Source of the DNA: Henriciella aquimarina
GTDB taxonomy: Bacteria > Pseudomonadota > Alphaproteobacteria > Caulobacterales > Hyphomonadaceae
Reading direction: 5' to 3'
Length of the DNA: 59,150 nt
Assembly (NCBI RefSeq): GCF_002088975.1
Contig: NZ_NCST01000092.1
Coordinates: 1 to 59,150, forward strand
The notes below the pieces were generated by a model that was not told the origin of the DNA, did no database searches, and worked only from the letters and a program-made list of their open reading frames with translations. Positions 1-7,997 of the stretch are shown piece by piece (within the stretch, counting starts at the first letter, position 1; each line of letters opens with the position of its first letter). Position numbers and translations under genes: made by a program.

Positions 1-2
1 GC

Positions 3-164
3 GCGCTGAGGCAGGATGAGCCCAGAACCTGCCAGCGTCTGGAGGAGACAGGCGCGCTCGAGGCCCTGATACAGGCGGCGGGGAAGACCGGCGACACCCG
101 GGTCTCGGAGCAGGCGCGCGCCGATCTTGCGGCAGCCGCCTCGGAAGTTTCCTGCGCGGCCTGA
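3..164 (+). CDS. C-terminal end of an unidentified protein (partial)
   Basis: An open frame runs in from the left edge to a TGA at 162-164. It encodes about 53 residues, rich in Ala, Glu, Gln and Arg, ending SEVSCAA. Composition and third-position GC fit a real coding end, but I recognise no family. The next gene starts about 75 bases later on the same strand, and a palindromic operator candidate lies in between, so the two genes probably belong to different transcription units. Confidence 0.45.
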   Translation, partial: ALRQDEPRTCQRLEETGALEALIQAAGKTGDTRVSEQARADLAAAASEVSCAA

Positions 165-182
165 AGGTCCCCTCCAATTAAA

Positions 183-201
183 TTGACACATATAATGCCA
201 A
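183..201. promoter_or_regulatory. Imperfect palindrome, candidate regulator-binding site (copy 1)
   Basis: TTGACACATATAATGCCAA is an imperfect dyad of the form TTGRCA...TGYCAA. A near copy (ATGACACATACCATGCCAT) is at 6840-6858, upstream of the sulfatase genes. The dimension fits a TetR- or LacI-type dimer. This copy precedes the unit that ends in the tetR gene, so TetR autoregulation is a reasonable inference. Confidence 0.4.
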
Positions 202-237
202 TAGATAGATTCCGGCCTTGGGGAGGCTGGTCATCGC

Positions 238-1530
238 ATGTCGCTGAAAGCATTTCTGTCCTCTCGCATCAGTGCCAGGCTGACCAGCCGCAATCGGCTC
301 GAACGGGCGCGGGGCAAGGCGGAACGCGCCCGTCAGCGGAAGGGACGCGCGCACATGATCGAGTATTTCCACGACGCCTCGGACCCGTATTCGCATCTCG
401 CCGCGCAGGTCCTGCCCGCGCTGGCCGCGCGTTACGATGTGGAGATCGCCCCCCGGCTCGTGCCCCCGCCACCGGACTGGGCCGCCCCCGACCGGGAAAA
501 GCTCGTCGCCTATTCGCGCCGGGATGCCACCCTGCTGGCTCGCAAGGCCGGGTTGTCCTTTTACGATCCGGGCCGCCAGCCGGCGCCTGAGAGCCTTGTC
601 GCCGCCGGGGCTGGCCTTGCCGCGGCCATCGCGGAGGGCCGCTTTGTCCGCGATGCGGCCGCCATCGGGCAATGGCTCTGGACGGGTGAGGGGCCGCGTC
701 CATCCGGGGTGGGCGATGCGGAGACGCTGAAAACCGATGGCGCGGCCCGGCGCGAAACGCTCGGCCACTATCTGGGCGCCACTTTCCACTATGAAGGCGA
801 GTGGTATTGGGGCATCGACCGGCTGCACCATCTCGAGCGCCGCCTGCAGGCGCTCGGCGCGGCGAAGACGCCGGGCGACGAGGCGCTGATCTTTCCGCCG
901 CCGGAACTCCTCCACGATGCGCCCGCCACGCCACCGGCCGGCGCGAAAGAGCTTCACTTCTACCTTTCCTTCCGCAGCCCCTATACCGCCATCGCCGCCG
1001 AGCGCGTGAAAGCGCTGGCCGCGGCCTATGGCGCGCCGCTGAAGCTGCGCTACGTCCTGCCCATGGTGATGCGGGGCATGCAGGTGCCGCGCATGAAGGG
1101 GCGCTATATCCTGAAAGACACTGCCCGCGAGGCGCACCGCCTGGGCATTCCCTTCGGCAAGGTTGTCGACCCGGTGGGGGAGGCGGTCGAGCGCGGCTAT
1201 GCCGTGCTGGCCTGGGCCATGGGTGAGGAGAAGGGCCTCGACTTTGCGCTGAGCTTCCTGCGCGGGGTCTGGGCCGAAGGTATCGATGCCGGCAGCGACA
1301 AGGGCCTCAAGAAGATCACCGAACGCGCCGGTCTCGACTGGGCAAGCGCGAAGAAACTCATTGGCGGCGACCACTGGCAGGGCGAGGCCGAGGCCAACCG
1401 CGCCGAGATGATGTCGCTCGGCCTCTGGGGTGTGCCGAGCTTCCGTGTCGGCGATGTCGCGGTCTGGGGCCAGGACCGGCTCTGGGCGGTTGAGGACGCC
1501 CTGAAGGAGGACGCCGCCCATGCCCCGTAA
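238..1530 (+). CDS. Two-domain 2-hydroxychromene-2-carboxylate isomerase / DsbA-fold protein
   Basis: A 430-residue protein containing two copies of the thioredoxin-like fold of the HCCA isomerase / kappa-GST family. The first copy starts near residue 41 (IEYFHDASDPYSHLAAQ) and the second near residue 237 (LHFYLSFRSPYTAIAAE). Only the second keeps the family's SPY motif; no CxxC is visible, so it is not a disulfide oxidase of the DsbA type. The C-terminal part (WGVPSFRVGDVAVWGQDRL) is the typical cis-Pro and end of this fold. The family acts on glutathione-dependent isomerisations or transfers; the substrate here is unknown. The basic N-terminal tail of about 39 residues depends on the ATG at 238; an internal ATG at 355 would remove it. 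A GGGAGG lies about 11 bases before 238. It leads a same-strand run with the MBL hydrolase and TetR genes. Confidence 0.75.
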   Translation: MSLKAFLSSRISARLTSRNRLERARGKAERARQRKGRAHMIEYFHDASDPYSHLAAQVLPALAARYDVEIAPRLVPPPPDWAAPDREKLVAYSRRDATLLARKAGLSFYDPGRQPAPESLVAAGAGLAAAIAEGRFVRDAAAIGQWLWTGEGPRPSGVGDAETLKTDGAARRETLGHYLGATFHYEGEWYWGIDRLHHLERRLQALGAAKTPGDEALIFPPPELLHDAPATPPAGAKELHFYLSFRSPYTAIAAERVKALAAAYGAPLKLRYVLPMVMRGMQVPRMKGRYILKDTAREAHRLGIPFGKVVDPVGEAVERGYAVLAWAMGEEKGLDFALSFLRGVWAEGIDAGSDKGLKKITERAGLDWASAKKLIGGDHWQGEAEANRAEMMSLGLWGVPSFRVGDVAVWGQDRLWAVEDALKEDAAHAP

Positions 1531-1605
1531 CTGTACCCGCCAGCTGTACCCTCTACTGCACTCTCCAGGTGTACCGTCCTCGCGGCCCGAAAAGGAGGGA
1601 TGGCG

Positions 1606-2694
1606 ATGACACGTTGGGTCTGGCGGATTCTTTTTGTCCTGCTGGTTCTGGTGCTCGCCGGGGCAGTGGTCTTCAAGGCCTTCCAGGCCCGGATCGGGGC
1701 GGCGGTCTTCGAGCGCACGGCAGACCGCCTTGTCGGCGCCGACCAGACGGCCAGGCTGGAGGATGGCCTGCATGTCTATTTCTGCGGCACCGGATCGCCC
1801 CTGCCGGATCCGACACGGGCCGGGCCCTGCCTCGCCGTGCTGGCGGGCGAAACCGCGCTCGTCTTCGATGCCGGATCCGGTAGCATGCGCAAGCTCGCGC
1901 GCATGGGCTTCCCGATGGGCGGGATCGACCATGTTTTTCTCACGCACCTGCATTCCGACCATATCGACGGGCTCGGCGAACTGATCCTGCAGGCCTGGAT
2001 CGGCGGCTCGCGCACTCAGCCTGTGCCGGTCTCCGGGCCGGCGGGCACGGGCGAGGTCGTGGCCGGCTTTGGCCAGGCCTATGCCATAGACGCTACCTAC
2101 CGCACCGCCCATCACGGCGAAAAAATCGCGAACCCTCAAGGTTTTGGCGCCCGCGCGGCCGAACTGTCCCTGCCGCCGGGCGGTCGCGTTGCGGAGGTGT
2201 TTTCCGAAGATGGCGTGACCGTGTCGGCCTTTCTGGTCGACCATGCGCCCGTTGCGCCGGCGTTCGGCTACCGCGTTGATTATAAAGGCCGATCGGTCAC
2301 GGTCAGCGGCGACACGGTCCGTACGCAAAGCGTGATCGAGGCGGCAAAAGGCACAGACCTTCTCGTCCATGAAGCGCTCAACCGCGACATGGTCGCCGTC
2401 ATGGCCGAGGCGGCGGCTGACAATGGCGACGTGGCGCTGTCGAAGATCTTCAGCGACATTCTCGACTATCATGCCAGCCCCACAGAGGCCGCCGATGTGG
2501 CTGAGGCCGCCGGCGCCAAAGCGCTGGTCCTCACCCATATCGTGCCGCCGCTGCCGGTGGGTCTGCTCAAGCCGGCCTTTCTCGATGGGGCCGGCGGGCA
2601 CTTCGATGGCGCGCTCCGGGTGGGCGAGGACGGCCTCGTGGTCCATTTGCCGGCAGATAGCCAGGCCATCGGTTATGCGCATTTGCTCGATTGA
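1606..2694 (+). CDS. Membrane-anchored metallo-beta-lactamase-fold hydrolase
   Basis: About 362 residues. An N-terminal hydrophobic helix (residues about 5-25, FVLLVLVLAGAVVF) anchors or exports the protein. It is followed by an MBL-fold domain with the zinc motif HLHSDHIDG and downstream metal ligands in GDTV and the HE of LLVHEALN, ending with a TH of VLTHIVPP. The pattern FGYRVDYKGRSVTVSGDT is typical of the RNase Z/arylsulfatase-like branch of the fold, but a periplasmic anchor argues against an RNA substrate. I prefer ATG 1606, because AAGGAGGG at 1592-1599 sits 6 bases before it; ATG 1600 is too close. It follows the HCCA-like gene by 75 bases and precedes tetR by about 30 bases. The substrate is unknown. 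Confidence 0.75.
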   Translation: MTRWVWRILFVLLVLVLAGAVVFKAFQARIGAAVFERTADRLVGADQTARLEDGLHVYFCGTGSPLPDPTRAGPCLAVLAGETALVFDAGSGSMRKLARMGFPMGGIDHVFLTHLHSDHIDGLGELILQAWIGGSRTQPVPVSGPAGTGEVVAGFGQAYAIDATYRTAHHGEKIANPQGFGARAAELSLPPGGRVAEVFSEDGVTVSAFLVDHAPVAPAFGYRVDYKGRSVTVSGDTVRTQSVIEAAKGTDLLVHEALNRDMVAVMAEAAADNGDVALSKIFSDILDYHASPTEAADVAEAAGAKALVLTHIVPPLPVGLLKPAFLDGAGGHFDGALRVGEDGLVVHLPADSQAIGYAHLLD

Positions 2695-2725
2695 CCGCCG
2701 CATGCTTCGCGGGAACACTGAAGCG

Positions 2726-3337
2726 ATGACAGACAAGTCCCGTCTCAGCGTTGTTGCCAGCAATCCGCCCGATCGCGATGGGCGCAAGGCGCGCAGCGAG
2801 CGTAGCCGCCTCCAGATCGTCGATGCCCTGTTCGCGCTGATCCAGGACGGCGAGATGGAGCCGAGCGCGGCCAGCGTGGCCGAGCAGGCCGGGGTGGGCC
2901 TACGCACCGTCTTCCGCCACTTCGAGGATATGGACGGGCTCTACCGCGAGATGACCGAGCGGCTGGAAGCCGAGATCCTGCCAATTGTCATGACGCCCTG
3001 GCAGTCGAGCGAATGGCATGACCGGCTGCGCGAACTCGTCGCCCGGCGGGCCGGCATCTATGAGCGTATCCTGCCGCTCAAGGTGGCGTCCAATCTGCGG
3101 CGCTTCTCCTCGCCGCATCTGATGAATGCTTATCGCCGCTTCCTGACCATGGAGCGCGCCGGCCTGATGGGCATCCTGCCCGACGACATCAAGGCGGACG
3201 AGACGCTTCTGGGCGCGCTGGAAATGCTGACAGGCTTCCAGGCCTGGCGGCGGATGCGGCAGGATCAGGAGCTCTCGGCCGAAGCGGCTGAAGCGGTGAT
3301 CCTGCGCACCGTTGAGGCGCTTCTGAAAGACCGGTGA
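2726..3337 (+). CDS. TetR/AcrR-family transcriptional regulator
   Basis: About 203 residues. A helix-turn-helix of TetR type occupies residues about 25-70: RLQIVDALFALIQDG, then SAASVAEQAGVGLRTVFRHFEDMDGLY, which is the classic recognition-helix pattern. The C-terminal two thirds is the variable ligand-binding part. The start is ambiguous between ATG 2726 and ATG 2702; neither has a strong ribosome site. It is close behind the MBL hydrolase and faces the sulfatase genes convergently. Two similar palindromes, at 183-201 and 6840-6858, bracket this group and are candidate targets. The effector is unknown. Confidence 0.85.
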   Translation: MTDKSRLSVVASNPPDRDGRKARSERSRLQIVDALFALIQDGEMEPSAASVAEQAGVGLRTVFRHFEDMDGLYREMTERLEAEILPIVMTPWQSSEWHDRLRELVARRAGIYERILPLKVASNLRRFSSPHLMNAYRRFLTMERAGLMGILPDDIKADETLLGALEMLTGFQAWRRMRQDQELSAEAAEAVILRTVEALLKDR

Positions 3338-3344
3338 ACCGGGC

Positions 3345-5000
3345 TCAGTTCGGCCAGTAGATGATCTCGTCGCCCGGCTCGATCGTGTCGGCGAGCGTCT
3401 TGTCGACGGCGACCGGTCCTTCCATCGTGTAGGGATAGAGCGGTTCGCGCGCGCCTTGCTGATGGGCCTCGAGCACGGCCTGAAGCTCCTCCACCTTGTC
3501 GGGGCGGGTTTCGGCGAGATTGGTCTGCTCGGTCGGGTCGCTGGCGAGATCGTACAGCCAGACCTTGTCGGGCCGCTTGCTGATCTGGAGCTTCCAGTCG
3601 CCCTTGCGGACGACCCGATTGTAGGCGCTCTGCCAGAAGATGGCGTCGGAGGCGGGGGCTTGGTTGTCGCCGGTCGCCAGCGGGAGGATGTTGCGCCCGT
3701 CAATCGCCACGCCCGCCGGCAGGCTGGCCCCGCAGGCTGCGGCGACGGTGGGCAGCAGGTCGATATGGGCTGCCGGCGTGGAGACTTCGCGCCCGGCCGG
3801 GATGTGGCCGGGCCAGCGCATGAAGAGCGGCACCCGGATGCCGCCCTCGAACAGGGTGAGCTTCCAGCCCCGGTAAGGCGCGTTGATATCCGGCAAGCCG
3901 ATATAGCCGGGCCCGCCATTGTCGCTGGAGAAGATGACGATGGTATTCTCGCTGAGGCCCTCTGTCTCAAGCGTGTCGAGGATGTCGCCGACGCTGCGGT
4001 CGAGGCCGCGGATCATGGCCGCATAGACCCGCAGCCGGTGGGGCTCGATGTCGCCGACCGCCTCGTAATCGGCGCGTGTCGCCTGCAGCGGCGTGTGCAC
4101 GCCCCAATGGGCGAGATAGAGGAAGAAGGGCCGGTTGCGATTGGCCTGGATCACCTTCTCGGCCTCGTCGGTCCAGTAGTCGGTAAGGTAGCCGCCCGGC
4201 GCGAACCAGTCGCCGCCATTATAGCTCGCGGCGAACTGCATGCGCGCCCAGAGGAACTTGTCGACCGGGTCGAAATCGATCTGCGCATTGACCGCGTCCT
4301 CGTCGTCCGCCGGCAGGTAAAGCCCGCTCGCCATGAGCAGGCTCTCGTCAAAGCCTTGCGCGTTCGGCCCGAATTCCGGACCCCGGCCGAGGTGCCACTT
4401 GCCGATATGCACGGTATGATAGCCGGCGTCACCGAGCACTTCGGCCAGCGTGACTTCGGCGCCCGGCAAGCCCTGCTCGGCAAAGGGTGGGGAGGCTTCA
4501 GCGGCGGCCCGGTTCCAGTCGATGGGCGGCAGGCCGTTCGGCTGGTCCTTTGAGACCATGGCGAGGATCCGGCCCATCCCGTCCGGTATCGGCGTGAACT
4601 CGAAGCCGGTACGGGTCGGATAGCGCCCGGTCATGATCATGGCGCGCGAGGGCGCGCAGCTCGCCGTGCCGGCATAGGCATTGGTGAAGATGGCGCCTTC
4701 CCGGGCGAGCCGGTCGATATTCGGTGTTGGCACGCGCCCGCTCGCCACGCCGCCGCCAAAGGTCGAGATGTCGTTGAAGCCCAGATCGTCGGCCAGGATG
4801 AAGACGACATTGGGCGGCCGGTCTGCTCCGGTTTGCGGTGTCGCCGGGCCGTGCTGCCAGTTCACTGACCGGGTGGGCGCGACGGCTTGCTGGCCGGTAT
4901 GGGCTGCGAGGAAAAGAATGACCGATGTCCGGTTGAGCCAGAGGAGGGTGGCGCCGGCCAGGATGAGCGCGAGGCCGCCGAGCAGGAGTGTCTTCCACAT
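3345..5000 (-). CDS. Sulfatase, formylglycine-dependent, N-terminally anchored
   Basis: About 551 residues. An N-terminal membrane helix (residues about 4-32) is followed by a type I sulfatase domain. It has the metal-binding pair D71-D72 in NVVFILADDLGFND, the formylglycine motif C115-A-P-S-R119, GKWHLG, and SSDNGGPG. Cys115 should be converted to formylglycine by a maturation enzyme not seen in the window. The likely substrate is a sulfate ester, probably on a carbohydrate, but the sequence does not say which. I chose ATG 5000 (GGAGGAGAAGCG upstream) over a longer frame that would overlap the upstream gene. It lies 37 bases behind a second sulfatase on the same strand, so the two are probably cotranscribed. 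Confidence 0.88.
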   Translation of the reverse strand: MWKTLLLGGLALILAGATLLWLNRTSVILFLAAHTGQQAVAPTRSVNWQHGPATPQTGADRPPNVVFILADDLGFNDISTFGGGVASGRVPTPNIDRLAREGAIFTNAYAGTASCAPSRAMIMTGRYPTRTGFEFTPIPDGMGRILAMVSKDQPNGLPPIDWNRAAAEASPPFAEQGLPGAEVTLAEVLGDAGYHTVHIGKWHLGRGPEFGPNAQGFDESLLMASGLYLPADDEDAVNAQIDFDPVDKFLWARMQFAASYNGGDWFAPGGYLTDYWTDEAEKVIQANRNRPFFLYLAHWGVHTPLQATRADYEAVGDIEPHRLRVYAAMIRGLDRSVGDILDTLETEGLSENTIVIFSSDNGGPGYIGLPDINAPYRGWKLTLFEGGIRVPLFMRWPGHIPAGREVSTPAAHIDLLPTVAAACGASLPAGVAIDGRNILPLATGDNQAPASDAIFWQSAYNRVVRKGDWKLQISKRPDKVWLYDLASDPTEQTNLAETRPDKVEELQAVLEAHQQGAREPLYPYTMEGPVAVDKTLADTIEPGDEIIYWPN

Positions 5001-5037
5001 GGCCTCGCTTCTCCTCCCTGCCTCTTCATGCCGCGTT

Positions 5038-6822
5038 TCAGCGGCGGACCAGCCGCCGCACACCCATCCAGACCAGCGCGACAAGCCCCGCCAGCAGGAT
5101 CAGCGCCCCGACGAGGATCCACCAGTAGGACCGCAGCTGGCGCTTCATCGTGTTGCGCGAAATCTGCTTGCGAGAGTTGAAGCCGTCCGGCACCGGGATC
5201 ACCCCGGCCTCACGGGCATAGGTCTCATAGTCGGCGAGCATGGACTGCATCAGCTCCGGCTCGGCATCGGACAGGTCATGCACCTCGCCCGGATCGGCTT
5301 TCACATCGTAAAGCCGCCACTCGCCGTCTCCGAATGGCCGCTGGTTGCGGGTGATCTTGTGGTCGCCCCGGATCAGCGCGGAATTGCCGCTGACCTCGAT
5401 GGCGAGCGGGTCTTCGGGCCCGTAGACCGATTGCGCTTCCCCGCGGAGCAGCCCGGCGAGGCTGCGCCCGGTCATGGGCTTGGCCTCCTCCATAGGGGCG
5501 GTCGCGCCGGCGAGGTCGAGCAGGGTCGGGGCAAGGTCGGTGACATTGGCAAGCGCGCCCTGTCGCATGCCGGCGGCGATGCCGGGACCGGCTATGATCA
5601 GGGGCACATGGATGCCGCCTTCAGCACTGTAGAACTTGAAAAGGTTTCCGGGCGAGGCCGCCGCCATCGACCATTCCGGCCCGATAAAGGCCCAGCTGCC
5701 GGCTTCGCCGATGTCGTCGGTGCCGAGATGATAGCCGTGGAATTTCATCCAGAGCTTCAGGCGCCAGTCATTGTCGCCGCGCGAGGGCTCGGGGCCATTG
5801 TCGGAGGTGACGATGAAGACGGTGTTCTCATAGAGGCCCTGCTGTTTCAGGTGCTCGATCAGCCGGCCGACATGATGGTCCATCGCTTCCAGCATGCCGG
5901 CATTGACCTCCATGCGGGCGGCATAGAGCGCCTGTTCGTCTTCATCGAGCGCGGCCCAGGGGCGTAGATCCGAGGGCATGGGCTCAAGCTTCGCCGTCGC
6001 CGGGATGAGGCCGAGCGATTTGGCCGTCTGCCAGCGATGTTCGCGCAGGGCCTGCCAGCCTTCGTCATAGACGCCGTCATAGTTTGCGGTGAATTCCGGC
6101 GGGGCCTGGACCGGGATGTGGATGGCCTGGAAGCCCAGATAGGCGAGGAAGGGTTTGTCGGCCTCTGTCTCGCCAAGATAGTCGATCATGCGGTCGACGA
6201 TGAAGCGCGAGGAATAGAAGTCGTCCGGCAGGCTGGCCGTCTCGCCATTCTCGTACCAGGGCGCTTCCCGGTAATAGGGCATGTAGGGCTTGTCTTCCCA
6301 ATTGTCGGCCCCGGAGGCATCGAGCGCGAAGGAGCGGTCAAAGCCGTGCGCCGACGGCAGGGAATCCGGCTCATGGCCGAGATGCCACTTGCCGGTCATC
6401 AGGGTACGATAGCCGGCGGCCTTGAGCCGGGCGGCAATCGTCAACACGCCGGGTTCAAGCTCCAGCGAATAGCCGGGCTCGCCTTTCTGCTCTTTCGTTA
6501 TGATCTCGCCGATCGTGCCGACTCCGGCGCGGTGATTGTCCATGCCGGTCAGCAGCATGGCCCGGGACGGCGCGCAGAGGGGCGAGGTGTAATAGCGGGT
6601 GAACATCATGCCGCGCGCGGCCAGCGCATCGATGTTCGGCGTGCGGGCTTCGCCGCCATAGACGCCGAGGTCCATGAAGGCGGCATCGTCGATCAGCAGG
6701 ATGACGAAATTCGGCTGCTGGGGCGGCGCTCCTGTTTCCTCCTCCTGCGCGCCGGCCTGGAGCGGCGCTGTGGCCATCCTCGCAAGACAGGTGAAGAAGA
6801 CAGCCAGAAAGATTCGAAGCAT
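5038..6822 (-). CDS. Arylsulfatase, formylglycine-dependent, with signal peptide and C-terminal membrane helix
   Basis: About 594 residues. A signal peptide covers residues about 1-25. The sulfatase domain shows the acidic pair D45-D46 (NFVILLIDDAAF), the formylglycine motif C83-A-P-S-R87, TGKWHLGHEPDSLPSAHGFD, and VTSDNGPEPSRGDND. A C-terminal transmembrane helix (WWILVGALILLAGLVALVWMGV) ends in a basic tail RRLVRR, suggesting anchoring by the C-terminus, unlike its neighbour, which has only an N-terminal helix. The arylsulfatase-A-like layout suggests sulfate esters; the substrate is unknown. ATG 6822 is preferred; GTG 6831 is possible. The first gene of a two-gene sulfatase unit, it is divergent from lacI, with a palindrome at 6840-6858 in the promoter region. 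Confidence 0.88.
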   Translation of the reverse strand: MLRIFLAVFFTCLARMATAPLQAGAQEEETGAPPQQPNFVILLIDDAAFMDLGVYGGEARTPNIDALAARGMMFTRYYTSPLCAPSRAMLLTGMDNHRAGVGTIGEIITKEQKGEPGYSLELEPGVLTIAARLKAAGYRTLMTGKWHLGHEPDSLPSAHGFDRSFALDASGADNWEDKPYMPYYREAPWYENGETASLPDDFYSSRFIVDRMIDYLGETEADKPFLAYLGFQAIHIPVQAPPEFTANYDGVYDEGWQALREHRWQTAKSLGLIPATAKLEPMPSDLRPWAALDEDEQALYAARMEVNAGMLEAMDHHVGRLIEHLKQQGLYENTVFIVTSDNGPEPSRGDNDWRLKLWMKFHGYHLGTDDIGEAGSWAFIGPEWSMAAASPGNLFKFYSAEGGIHVPLIIAGPGIAAGMRQGALANVTDLAPTLLDLAGATAPMEEAKPMTGRSLAGLLRGEAQSVYGPEDPLAIEVSGNSALIRGDHKITRNQRPFGDGEWRLYDVKADPGEVHDLSDAEPELMQSMLADYETYAREAGVIPVPDGFNSRKQISRNTMKRQLRSYWWILVGALILLAGLVALVWMGVRRLVRR

Positions 6823-6839
6823 GGGCACCACCGCAGATT

Positions 6840-6858
6840 ATGACACATACCATGCCAT
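6840..6858. promoter_or_regulatory. Imperfect palindrome, candidate regulator-binding site (copy 2)
   Basis: ATGACACATACCATGCCAT matches the palindrome at 183-201 at 15 of 19 positions, with the same WTGRCA...TGYCAW symmetry. It lies 18 bases upstream of the sulfatase start codon and in the shared spacer with lacI. It could bind the TetR protein encoded at 2726-3337 or the adjacent LacI protein. Confidence 0.4.
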
Positions 6859-6867
6859 AAGTTCGAG

Positions 6868-6896
6868 CCTTGGCAAGGGCGGGGCCGGCCTTGCCA
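6868..6896. promoter_or_regulatory. Inverted repeat in the sulfatase-lacI spacer
   Basis: TGGCAAGG (6871-6878) and CCTTGCCA (6889-6896) are perfect 8-base arms separated by 10 bases. The left arm is itself part of the odd palindrome CCTTGgCAAGG (6868-6878). The position, between divergent genes and in front of lacI, suits an operator or an RNA hairpin; I cannot decide which. Confidence 0.3.
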
Positions 6897-6941
6897 TCGC
6901 CAGTGGCCAATCGGTACAGATAAGGGACAGGCAGAAGTGGA

Positions 6942-7985
6942 GTGAACGGCGAGCCTTTGACCAAGCGACGGCCAATCACCATCAAGGATGTCGCCGAGAA
7001 GGCTGGCGTTTCGCAAATGACCGTTTCGCGGGTGCTGAACAAGCAGACGCTCGTGAAGGCGGCGACGCGCGAGAAGGTGGAAGCCGCCATTGCCGCGCTG
7101 AACTACCAGCCCAATCTGATGGCGCGCGGCCTCGCCGGCGGTCGCTCAAAGCTGATCGGCCTGGCCTATTACAACCCCAGCCCGAGCTATCTGAGCGAGC
7201 TGCTCGTCAGCGCGCTGAAGCAGTGCCGGGACCTTGGCCACCACCTCGTCATCGAGGATCTCTCCGACATCGAGGACGCGCTCGACACCTCGGCCATCGT
7301 CGAGCGCCTGCGGACCATCCATCTCGACGCGCTGATCCTGACCCCGCCGCTTAGCGGCAACGCGGCGCTGCTGCAGCTTATCGAGGGGCTTGGCATCGCC
7401 ACGGTCCTGTTCGGCAATGCCGGGGGCGGTGGCCAGTCGAGTGTCGTTTTTGACGATGCCGCCGCCGCCCACGCCATGACCGAACACCTGATCGCCCACC
7501 AGCACAGCCGCATCGGTTTCGTGCGCGGGCCGGACGAACACCCCTCCAGCGCGCAGCGCGCGGCCGGCTATGAGAAAGCCCTCTCGGAGCATGGCCTTGC
7601 GCTGGACGAGCAGCTCGTCTGCCACGGGGATTTCACCTTCCGCTCGGGCATGGCCGCCGGGGAGGTGCTGCTCGGCCAGACCGTCCCGCCGACGGCCATC
7701 TTTGCCAGCAATGACGACATGGCCGCCGGGGTGATTGCCGCGGCTCACCGGCGCGGGCTGCAGGTGCCGGCGCAGCTCTCGGTCGCCGGGTTCGACGACA
7801 CCGCCATTGCCGCTGCGATCTGGCCGCCGCTGACGACGGTGCGTCAGCCCATCGCGGAGATGGCGCAGGCCGCCATCGGCCTCATCACCGAGGTGACGGG
7901 CGAGGATTGGGACGGCCAGCCGCTCAACCGCGTCAATGACATAATCCGGATTGTCGAACGTGAGAGCGTGGGCCCGCCCGCTTGA
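6942..7985 (+). CDS. LacI-family transcriptional regulator
   Basis: 347 residues from GTG 6942 (a TTG at 6957 is an alternative giving MTKRRPITIKDVAEKAG). The N-terminal helix-turn-helix and hinge are canonical: TIKDVAEKAGVSQMTVSRVLN, then LNYQPNLMARGLAGGRSKLIG. A periplasmic-binding-protein-like effector domain follows, with FASNDDMAAGVIAAAHRRGLQVP and FDDTAIAAAIWPPLTTVRQP, as in sugar-responsive members. The gene ends 12 bases from the convergent sugar transporter gene, which it probably controls. A TTGCGCAA-centred site at 9529-9543 in the transporter promoter is a candidate operator. The effector sugar is not readable from sequence. Confidence 0.92.
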   Translation: MNGEPLTKRRPITIKDVAEKAGVSQMTVSRVLNKQTLVKAATREKVEAAIAALNYQPNLMARGLAGGRSKLIGLAYYNPSPSYLSELLVSALKQCRDLGHHLVIEDLSDIEDALDTSAIVERLRTIHLDALILTPPLSGNAALLQLIEGLGIATVLFGNAGGGGQSSVVFDDAAAAHAMTEHLIAHQHSRIGFVRGPDEHPSSAQRAAGYEKALSEHGLALDEQLVCHGDFTFRSGMAAGEVLLGQTVPPTAIFASNDDMAAGVIAAAHRRGLQVPAQLSVAGFDDTAIAAAIWPPLTTVRQPIAEMAQAAIGLITEVTGEDWDGQPLNRVNDIIRIVERESVGPPA

Positions 7986-7997
7986 GACGGCGGCGGC

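Noticed and set aside
183-196. TTGACA and TATAAT near each other, as if a promoter
   Set aside because: The spacing is only two bases, so they cannot be -35 and -10 elements of one promoter; the stretch is better read as a palindrome.
178-2907. 909-codon open frame on the minus strand
   Set aside because: It lies antisense to the HCCA-like, MBL and TetR genes, which have clear family motifs; its translation is Arg/Gly/His-rich with no family pattern, as expected of a shadow frame in GC-rich DNA.
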